Shown here: in pieces, positions 56,201-64,000 of the stretch
Numbering within the stretch: position 1 is the first letter of the stretch
Layout of the letters: each line of letters begins with the position of its first letter
Origin: Xanthostigma xanthostigma
Taxonomy: Eukaryota; Arthropoda; Insecta; Raphidioptera; Raphidiidae
Direction: 5' to 3'
Assembly: GCA_963575645.1 (NCBI GenBank)
Contig: OY754472.1
Span: forward strand, 2,728,001 to 2,792,000
Length of the DNA: 64,000 bases
Notes under the pieces: generated by a model
Seen by the model: only the letters and a program-made list of their open reading frames with translations
Told to the model about the DNA's origin: nothing
Databases searched by the model: none
Position numbers and translations under genes: made by a program

Positions 56201-58842
56201 CGAATGAAATATATATTAAAAATGTTCTCGATATTATTGACAAAATACCAATTCCGAAAGTTAACACTGCCAATCCATCGGTTATTTTCTGTCATTTGGA
56301 TGGTATGCATTTTTAATTTATTATTTTAGATGTCATTTATTTTGTATTGTTTATATTTTGTTTTTATAAAACATCTGTAGTGCTAGCCGTGTTTCGAGAT
56401 GAACCGTTTTCTGGCGCACGCGAGATGACGCTGTTATCACTACCTGTGAAAACTTCGGTTCTTTCCGCCCGTTTTCGTCATAGTTACCAAAGTTGTTTAA
56501 CTTCACAGACACTACACAATGCCACGAACGTGTGTGCGTTACCCAGTAGCTGACGCCATATTGGTTCATGCGACAGATATCGGTCCACCGCTATGCTCGA
56601 GCTGGTTCTCTTGGTTATGACTTTTCCTGGTCGCAAGAGGGCATTAATCAGGATATCCAGCTTGAGCGTAGCGGTGGACCGATATCTGTCGCATGAACCA
56701 ATATGGAGTCAGCTACTGGGTAACGCACACACGTTCATGGCTTACATGTGTGTAGTGTCTGTGAAGTTAAATAACTTTGGTAACTATGGCGGAAAGAACC
56801 GAAATTTTCCCAGGTAGTGATAACAGCGTCATCTCGTGTGCGCCAGAAAACGATCCGTCTCGAAACACAGCAAGCATAGGAAGCTAGGTCTCCCGATTAA
56901 AGACTTCATGCTTGCCACTAACAAACTAAAAACAAAACACACAACAATAATGTCATCTGATCCTAATCAAAATGACATCTAAAAAATGTATGTTTTATAT
57001 TGTCTTTATGTGTTGTTTAGTTTATATTATATTGCCAGTTGAATTAAGCATTGTTACATTTTTTTTTAGAAAAACCTGCGTTCATTTTCAATGAGAATTC
57101 TGTCAAGAAGTGGATAAATAAAGTATGGAACAACATAATGAAATGGGAGTACACATCCGTGACTCACAAACAATTGTTGATTGTTTTAATTGAAAGAATA
57201 TTACCACATTTGGACAAGCCAACATTGATGACCGATTTTCTGATGGATTCTTTAGATATGGGTAAAAAAACTTAAACCAATTGCGTGTTTTATAGCATAA
57301 TGAAATTTCAACGGACTTGTCTATTAGTAACGATTTATAAAACTTATTTTTTTAGGGGGACCTGTTAGTTTATTAGCTCTTCAAGGAATATACACCATGA
57401 TCGCTGTACATAATTTGGATTATCCGAATATATATGGCAAACTATATTCCATGTTCGAACCTGAAATATTCCACTCAAAATTTAAACCTCGATTGTTTTA
57501 TCTTTCTGATTTATTTCTAAGTTCCATGTAAGTACTGATTTATCAATGCTTTTTTGCAATTATTATATTGTTTGTAAAAATCTAACATTGTTTTGTTTTT
57601 TTTATAACAGATATTTGCCAGAGAGTTTAGTTGCAGCTTTTGCCAAAAGGTTAGCCCGCTTATCTTTAGTTGCGCCGCCAGAAGATATCTTAATTATATG
57701 CTTATTCATTGGTAATCTCATACTGAGACATCCTGGATTGAAAAAAATGATCAATCATCCGACTGGGGGACAAGGTTAGTAGAATATTTTTTTTAATTAC
57801 TTTAACTCACGAAACAAATGCATAACGGTTACATGTGAAGGATTGATTGCTTGAATGTGTCACTGTTGAGTAAATGTTAACTCAGACGCCGCGATAGTGG
57901 AAGATTCCGGTTAGAATTCTGCCGATGACATTTGAAAACAAAAGTTTTTCTCGTATAGAATTGTGACACTACGTGTATCTTAACAATACATAGCAAACTT
58001 TAGCTAGACACATTGCTAGATTTGCCTACTATTTTTCTAGCGCTGGTTTTCTTGATTGCTGTTATGTGCTCGTTTCACACGAGACGTGTTTTCAAGCTAG
58101 TTTTGTGGATCGATTTGGTGCGCGTGCAGTGACAGTTCAAATATAAACACGGAGGAAAACGTGTCTGTTGTCTGACTGAGCAGAATGACGTCATGTTGTT
58201 CTGTGGACGTTTGTTCAAGTCGCCAACGTGATAAGATACTGCTTCCTGATTGGTTCTTGCCCATACCTAGCAGCGGACCTAGCAAGGAAAATGGGTCCTG
58301 TTCTAATTTTGAAACCTATCTTGTGAGCCAGCAGGCGAGCCCGCAGTGACGTCATTTCCAGCTTCGTACCCAGCCTACCGGCCAGCAGGACTCCAAGCAG
58401 TGTTTCTAGCCTCCTGTGCAGCGGCCTTAATTAATTAATTGTTTATTTACAGTATCGTCTGATCCTTACATCATGGAAGAACGAGATCCATATAAATCTA
58501 ATGCTCTCGAGAGTTCACTTTGGGAAATTCAAACAATGCAGTCGCATGCGTTACCAAGTGTTGCAATTGCAGCGAGATTCATTAATCAACCTTTACCGTC
58601 AGTAGAGTGGGATATGGGTAGAATATTAGAAAATACATCCGATGACGTACGTATTAGATTTTTTTAAGGCCAGTCTTTTTCCATTTACCTGAACGAAGCT
58701 AATATTCTTTTGTTTTTTTTAGATCTTTGAGAAGGAAATGAAGAAGATACCTAAAGAAATGATTTTATCATTTAATAAACCACAATCCATAGCGTTACCA
58801 AGAGGTGAAAAAGTAATGCAATATTGGCAATTGACATCTTAA
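56201..58842 (+). CDS. NOC4: Nucleolar complex protein 4 (NOC4/NOC4L), N-terminus lost in gap, 313 aa seen
   Basis: Exons seen are 56201-56302, 57070-57261, 57356-57527, 57611-57774, 58453-58646 and 58723-58842. All are GT-AG with consistent phase; the visible frame begins at 56203 (NEIYIKNVLDII). Core NOC4 blocks are obvious: LMTDFLMDSLDMGGPVSLLA, YSMFEPEIFHSKFKPRLFYL, PESLVAAFAKRLARLSLVAP, FIGNLILRHPGLK, then a C-terminus with DPYKSNALESSLWEIQ and SVAIAARFINQPLPSVEWDM. NOC4 pairs with NOP14 in the SSU processome and is needed for 18S rRNA maturation and export of the 40S precursor. The family is about 500 aa, so around 200 N-terminal residues are missing into the gap. The introns after the first and fourth visible exons hold transposons (56377-56892, 57985-58428). 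Confidence 0.93.
56377..56892. repeat. Foldback element in the NOC4 intron, ~515 bp
   Basis: Two arms of about 200 bp mirror each other (CGAGATGAACCGTTTTCTGG at the left; CCAGAAAACGATCCGTCTCG at the right) around a centre near 56600-56660. A fragment of the family also lies at 48768-48815. Confidence 0.8.
57985..58428 (-). mobile_element. MITE (CCGCTGCACACGAGGCT family) in NOC4 intron
   Basis: Ends with CCTCCTGTGCAGCGGCC about 25 bp before the acceptor of the next NOC4 exon. Left end decayed. Confidence 0.7.
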
Positions 58843-59034
58843 TATCTATTGTATATTTTTTATACATATTGTTTTTATATAATTTATTAAATTGTTTGAT
58901 TAAACAAGAACAATGTCGTCTATTTATTTTCCAGTTATCAAAAATTATATCTTAAATCGTATTGTGTTAATTTTTAGTACCTATTCACTTCAATTCAAAA
59001 TTTGGTACTATAACAAATAGTTTAAATAAATAAA

Positions 59035-59040
59035 AATTCT
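59035..59040 (+). terminator. PolyA signal after NOC4
   Basis: AATAAA lies 193 nt past the NOC4 stop and about 280 nt before the RAD1 start, within the 479-bp spacer between the two genes. Confidence 0.35.
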
Positions 59041-59321
59041 CGACTAATTTTTCAGACTTCGTTTTATTAATATTTCATTTAAAATCTGACGCCAATGAGG
59101 AATTAAATAAAATTATTACTAAACATTGGTGAATAAAATGTTTATATCTAGTGTACACTATATTTTCTCACATACTATCCACGTTGCGTCCTACACTGAA
59201 CGGGACTGTTATTGTACGTTATACTGACAATGCGAACAAACCTTAAGATCAATCCTTGTGGCGGTACCAATTTTAAAATTATTATTTTAATAAATTAGTT
59301 AAATCAAAATATATAAAAACA

Positions 59322-60661
59322 ATGGATGTGCTTTTTGTAGCTGAATTAAGAGATATTAAAATTGTTTATAACGTTTTAAAAGCGTTAAGCTTTAAAGAAG
59401 TAAGTTGTCTAACATAACCTACAATATTTTATTTTGTTTATGTACATGACGCGGCTATATTCAAACTTACAAGAAATGTATTAAAACACCAAAACTCAAT
59501 TACATTGCATTTGTTTATTTCAGACGGCAATTATACGAGCTATGAATGAAGGTTTAAAAGTAACAGTTGAAGAAATGAGATCCGTTCAGACGTCTGCGTA
59601 CATACCTAGTGATGTTTTCACATCCTATAATTTATTTGGAGAAGATGTATTATTCAAAATACGACTGAAATGTTTAACGGAATGTCTTAATATTTTCGGT
59701 GACGATGGGAATCCCGGTCTAAAAATAGTCTACAAAGAAATCGGCGCTCCATTGATGCTTATGTATAGCTTTTCATTTTCTATTTTAATCAAACAATATA
59801 ATGCAGTTCAGCACGTTTTTAATACTGAATTACTTATTTGTTAAAGACTAGATCACGATGAAGAAAATATCACTGTCGATTGCAAAATTTCAACCATGGA
59901 AGCGGACGATATGTTAGACTTAAATTTAGCCGACGAATGCAATGTGAATAATGTTGTTGTTAAAGCGAATTCATTTGTCACGCTACTCCATGAGCTCGAT
60001 GTTACATCCGATGAACTCGAGCTAGTGCTAAGTCCAAAGGATCCATTTTTCCAAATGAGCACGTCCGGACTAATGGTTATTATAAACTGTCTACCTCTCT
60101 GCGAACGGTAATTTTATCATCACTAAAAAAAACTGTTTTGTATCGGTGTTGTGCGCATGCGTCGACTTTACACTGTTTTGTGGCTTAAGACAGTTCTAAT
60201 CTCGGTTGGAACGTTATAGCTAATGCGCATGACTGTAACGATAATATCACCGTTCGCAGAGAGGTTGGAACAGAGCTTATGTACATTTTAACGTGTTTAA
60301 TAAGTTTTGATTTGATTTACTAGACGCTCGTAATATAAGTCCAGAACTTACCAACAAATATACATAATATGTGTTATGTTAATAAAAAATCAGTAATACA
60401 AATTATGTGCAGGGTGAAGCCTTAGTGGAAGTTGCACCGACATCCGAAATGGTTGAAGTTTGGAGATGTAAATCAACTTCACGACACCGATACAATTTAA
60501 CACACGTTAAGCAGTTGGAGAAGGTCATGGCGCATGCCAACAAAGTATCAATTAGTACAGGCCAGACGGGTCTGCTGGGTATGCAACTTGCCATCGACGC
60601 ATCTGACGGACACAAAATGTTCGTGGAATATTATTGCACGCCGCTTATCGACTCAGAATGA
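59322..60661 (+). CDS. RAD1: Cell-cycle checkpoint protein RAD1 (9-1-1 clamp subunit), 4 exons, 264 aa
   Basis: Exons are 59322-59399, 59524-59762, 59847-60075 and 60413-60661. Phase decides two junctions: exon 2 must end at AT before GTATAG so that exon 3 reads ILDHDEENITVDCKIST. Exon 3 must end at CTAATG before GTTATT, giving STSGLM-GEALVEV, the same spacing as in human RAD1 as I recall it. Family features are GLKVTVEEMRSVQTSAYIP, LKCLTECLNIFG, SELD-like HELDVTSDELELVLSP and a C-terminal KMFVEYYCTPL. RAD1 forms a PCNA-like ring with RAD9 and HUS1, loaded at DNA damage to activate ATR signalling. It is slightly shorter than human (282 aa). Intron 3 contains a foldback MITE almost abutting the donor. 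Confidence 0.93.
60085..60282. repeat. Small foldback repeat in RAD1 intron 3
   Basis: TCTCTGCGAACGGTAATTTT and its mirror GTTCGCAGAGAGGTTGG. It starts within 10 bp of the RAD1 exon 3 donor. Confidence 0.7.
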
Positions 60662-60753
60662 AATATTCGCAATCCATGAAAGCGGCGGACACATTGCGGC
60701 CATATTGAAAATACTCCATTGTTTTACACTGAATGTCAAGATTAGTATATTTC

Positions 60754-60929
60754 AGAGGTTGCCTCGTTCCGTTGGACAGTAGTGAGGGGGGATGACGTCA
60801 TCGGGCGGACCTGTCAATTTATTGCGTGGCAACGACTGCTGTTTTTAAGGTAAGAGATTAACATAGTCTTAGTTAAAAGCCGAAATCCATCCCGCTGATT
60901 GTTCAGATGGAACGAGGCAACCTCTGTAA
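60754..60929. mobile_element. MITE downstream of RAD1, 176 bp
   Basis: Perfect 18-bp inverted ends CAGAGGTTGCCTCGTTCC / GGAACGAGGCAACCTCTG. It probably lies in the RAD1 3' UTR or just past it, 93 bp after the stop. No clear 8-bp duplication. Confidence 0.75.
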
Positions 60930-61506
60930 TCTACCAACCTTGGCTGAATGTGTAATTTTTCGGCCATTTTATAAATTCTGAGAGACTTTGGCCAGACTCT
61001 TCTCAAGAAATAAATGTCGAACATTTAGCGACACTATATTTTTACAAATTATTTGTTTTCAATTTTTATCTTGTCTTCAGTCTTTCCATGGTTACATAGC
61101 GTGCGTAAACAATCGCATTAGCAGCCGCTATAAAAAAAGCCTCCTTTCGACATGAGAGTTCTTTTGTTTCAGTTTTTATGCACGACTGTCAGTTTTTTAC
61201 ACATAATAACTGTTTGTGTGTTTTCGTTATAAAAAGATATTGTGCGTGATAAGAGGGAGAAGGTGCCTTCTTTTTTAAAAACTTACCTCTTACACTTGTT
61301 ACGCAATATACTGTTATTTTTTCTGGCAATGTTGAAAATCTATAAATGAGTTTTGATGGGATGCGAATATTTAAAGGATCGAAAGAGTGGGTGTTGAGAA
61401 AGTTTGTGAACTTCTGCGCTAGCTTTTGTATGCATTGCAAACGTTGCTAGATCACCAATACCACCTGCATTTGATGTTGTCTGAACTCTAATTATTACCA
61501 AAGTAT

Positions 61507-61638
61507 AATAGTATATTACACCGCAAGGGCCGAAAGTCTGATATCTTGCCCTGCGCGCCATGATGCCTGAGGCGAAGCCAATGTCATCTAGCGCGAAGAG
61601 CATAGTGTGTCACACTTTCGGCCAGGGTGGTGTATACT
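61507..61638. mobile_element. Small MITE
   Basis: AGTATATTACACC...GGCCGAAAGT mirrored by ACTTTCGGCC...GGTGTATACT. It directly abuts a larger inverted repeat pair, TTTTTCTTCATACCTCGGTC at ~61637 and its complement at ~61965. Confidence 0.6.
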
Positions 61639-61985
61639 ATTTTTCTTCATACCTCGGTCGTAAACACGCTTATTAAATACATTAATTAATTAATTACTTA
61701 TTAATTACATAAAAACACGGATAAATTCCAAGCAAGAAGCTTTGAGGTTATATGTAAAAACACGAATGACAGCTGTTCGCGACTATTAGCTAAACTGTAA
61801 TAGGGTTGCTATGGAAACGACATCTAAACAACAGTTGATTGGTTGTTTTCGCTTTACTACCGCCTGAACGTACGAATTTCCCGCATCGGTGCGTGTATTC
61901 CAACCAAGGAGTAAATGTTAGACTTTTTGCCTTACAATTGATGCTGAAAGTATGCACTTTCGATCGAGGTATGAAGAAAAATATA
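61637..61985. repeat. Inverted-repeat element, ~350 bp
   Basis: Ends TTTTTCTTCATACCTCGGTC and ATCGAGGTATGAAGAAAAA. The interior is AT-rich with no coding frame. Confidence 0.6.
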
Positions 61986-62984
61986 TTTTCACTACTAAAG
62001 AAAATATAATAAAAAAAAATATTCTGTAATTTTTATAATTCCATGCAAATGTATTTATATACAAATAAACAATGTTTTATATTAAAAAAATACATTATTC
62101 ATTTTCTTTTAACTAAATTTTTAAGTTAATGTAATTGCACAAGCAGATAAATATTAAATAATACTGTTTATGTTTCAGCATTTTTGGCATTATAACTTTG
62201 AATAAATTGCATTTTACATTTATTTATTTATTTTTTGAGTAGGTACACTGATAACATTGATCAATTGGTTTATTTTCTCCGAAATATTGGAATCACGGGC
62301 ACAGCTAAATTAGGAATCTTTCCATACTTTTTGTCCTAAAAATTAATGGCGAAAGAATTTTTGTAATATCTTTAAAATTACAATCGGCAACTGACAAAAT
62401 AAAAAAATAATAAGTAATTTGTCAATTCCGATCGAATAATCTGCTTTGTTTAAGAACTCGAAGATTTTGTCGAATAATAGTCTGTCGAATGACTATTTTT
62501 TACTTTTTTTATTGCTTCAGCTCAAGGTGTAAAAAAACCGAAGTACGACTTCAGGTGAGAAAATAACCTTCAAAAGTATTGTCAGCAAAAAAATCTTTTT
62601 TCAGTCGAGTTAAAAAAACATCACGTATAAATTATAGGTACTGCTCGTAGAAAAAATAAACCAATATTACACAAAATACAGAGAAAAGGATTTAGAAGTA
62701 CTTTAGTATAGAAGACGAGATTAATAATTCTATATGTTAGTCTTTCCTGTTATAGAAGAATTTATATTTCTATTTATGTATAAGATAGCTGACAGTAAAT
62801 CGGATTTTAATCTTTTCATTTTTTTTAATACACTAACATTAAAAAAAATAACCACATAATTTTCCAACAGTAACCGGTTCTATAAACAAATTAATTGCAA
62901 TTTTTTTATCACACCATTGCCCAAGCATGCGCGGTGGTGCTCCTTTACTGTTCTGTTCTTACGAGGAACGTGGGTAGTATTTGT
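61986..62984. other. AT-rich intergenic DNA, nothing firm
   Basis: One 34-bp block at 62516-62549, bounded by a TTGCTTCAG acceptor and a GTGAGA donor, looks exon-like, but it cannot be joined in frame to the possible exon at 63829. Confidence 0.35.
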
Positions 62985-63365
62985 AAACTTCTCGGTTTCC
63001 TGCCTTGTAGGCCGTGGTCCATCGGTATTTCTACCTGATGTTTCGTCTTCAACTGCGGTAGACATTATCAAAGACGATGTGGCTAGGCGATTCAGACGTA
63101 AGTGTGTCAACGACTGGTGTTCTCTCTCTCAGCGTGTTAGTGTTCTCTGCTCGGCTGTAGTTTGCATTACGACCGAATAGAGAACACTTCGACACACTAG
63201 AGCACGCTGAGCAGGGAGAAGGGAGAACACCAGTCGTCGACACACTTACCTGTGAGTCATCTAGAAGGTCACTTCGCCCGCATCACTGTCTTTGATAATG
63301 TCTACCGCTGACCGTCACGCAGAAATGTCGATGGACCACGGGCCTACGACGTCGGAAACCAAGAA
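62985..63365 (+). repeat. Foldback repeat (CTTGGTTTCC family), uninterrupted copy
   Basis: Arms include GGCCGTGGTCCATCGGTATT at the left and its counterpart GATGGACCACGGGCC at the right. Paired GACATTATCAAAGACGATGT and TGTCTTTGATAATGTC lie inside. It serves as the empty-site reference for the insertion at 27298. Confidence 0.7.
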
Positions 63366-63828
63366 TATTTGCAACATCGGGCTACAAACTTGGGTAGACA
63401 TTATTTTTTACGACTATTTTTGCAAACTAAAATAAATTGGACGTTTGATATCATTTTTAACTGTATTTGTTCTAAGTAGTAAAATTAACAAATTAAAAAT
63501 CCAATCTATGCCTCAACAAACAAAAACGCGTGGTTTGTTTGACATTTAGATACAGCGTTCATCATATGTTTTTTTTATTTTTGATAAAGACATTAACAGC
63601 TCTATACTTACCTATGTCAAAGTGTATTATGTTATAAAATTATAATAAATTATTTGCTATAAGTAATATATATTTTTATTGTAAACATTTTTAATGGCAG
63701 TTTTTGACTGACAAACGCTGTTTCATTTTTAATAAATAAATAAAACTAATAATTTTATTGTGACAGAACACCATTAATACAATATAATACTTCAAGACTT
63801 CATTATAACCTCAATTTTTAACTTTTAG

Positions 63829-63929
63829 GCTGGGCACAAGCGTACAATAATGCAAAACTGAACATCAGTGACGATAGATCATCAGTTGTCGAGTTAATAA
63901 ATACAGTGAAACTTCTATATACAGGCTGA
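63829..63929 (+). CDS. Possible terminal exon of an unrecognised gene
   Basis: After an AACTTTTAG acceptor the frame with two leading bases reads 32 codons, WAQAYNNAKLNISDDRSSV then VELINTVKLLYTG, and stops at TGA. Composition is protein-like, with no repeat copy elsewhere in the window. No upstream exon of matching phase was found in 60.9-63.8 kb, so it may be a broken fragment or chance. Product unknown. Confidence 0.3.
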
Positions 63930-64000
63930 CCTGCGACTCGAGTGACATAGTTTAAGGATATATTCCTTAGACACTTTCAAGTTAAAAAAAAAAAAAACTC

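Noticed and set aside
55900-56310. Open frames across the N run
   Set aside because: N bases hide stops; real coding on each side belongs to KTI12 and NOC4 on the plus strand.
61340-61603. 87-codon minus-strand ORF
   Set aside because: Overlaps a MITE and has no acceptor, start context or recognisable domain.
62516-62549. 34-bp micro-exon between a TTGCTTCAG acceptor and a GTGAGA donor
   Set aside because: The frame that would fit the possible exon at 63829 contains a stop; no supporting neighbour.

Overview
The window is animal nuclear DNA, almost certainly insect and most likely a moth or butterfly. It is AT-rich. Genes are split by GT-AG introns, and most of the space is short non-autonomous transposons. 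Two dispersed families are ones I recall as widespread in Lepidoptera: one with the GAAGAGTTTGTTTG / GATAGCCCATTTATCGAGGA core, the other with GGGTTCCGTACC / CCCGTTGACCTA. The order-level assignment is inference; no species is claimed.

Layout. (1) 2.6-3.8 kb, minus: a two-exon gene for an 88-residue secreted, cuticle-like peptide with a TATA box. (2) 13.7-18.4 kb, minus: a complete papi/Tdrkh gene (640 aa: membrane anchor, two KH domains, Tudor domain), a piRNA-pathway scaffold of the mitochondrial outer membrane. A possible small divergent gene (78 aa, 18.6-19.4 kb, plus) faces it across a short shared promoter region. (3) 19.4-38.1 kb: no recognisable gene. It holds nested MITEs, foldback elements, hammerhead-ribozyme-like motifs, a pogo/Tigger remnant and an orphan GC3-rich coding fragment. 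(4) 38.8-50.0 kb, plus: a five-exon MATH-BTB (SPOP-like) gene of 378 aa, with introns swollen by transposons and a 160-bp tandem array. (5) 54.3-60.7 kb, plus: a compact head-to-tail cluster of KTI12 (Elongator partner), NOC4 (small-subunit ribosome biogenesis) and RAD1 (9-1-1 checkpoint clamp). A 200-N assembly gap between KTI12 and NOC4 removes the end of the first and the start of the second. (6) 60.7-64 kb: foldback elements, and a possible terminal exon at 63.83-63.93 kb.

The genes are housekeeping or germline functions with no evident operon-like relation. The clearest structural signal is transposon stratigraphy. Several insertions are proven inside the window itself, by exact 8-bp target duplications and by uninterrupted paralogous copies of the same site (44702-45300, 27298-27554, 48937-49510). 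The most unusual signal is a set of hammerhead-ribozyme cores (24991-25022, 28566-28596, 28629-28661), of the kind known from Penelope-like retroelements, lying in or beside foldback repeats. All gene models were built by reading splice sites and phase by hand; no alignment or database search was run.
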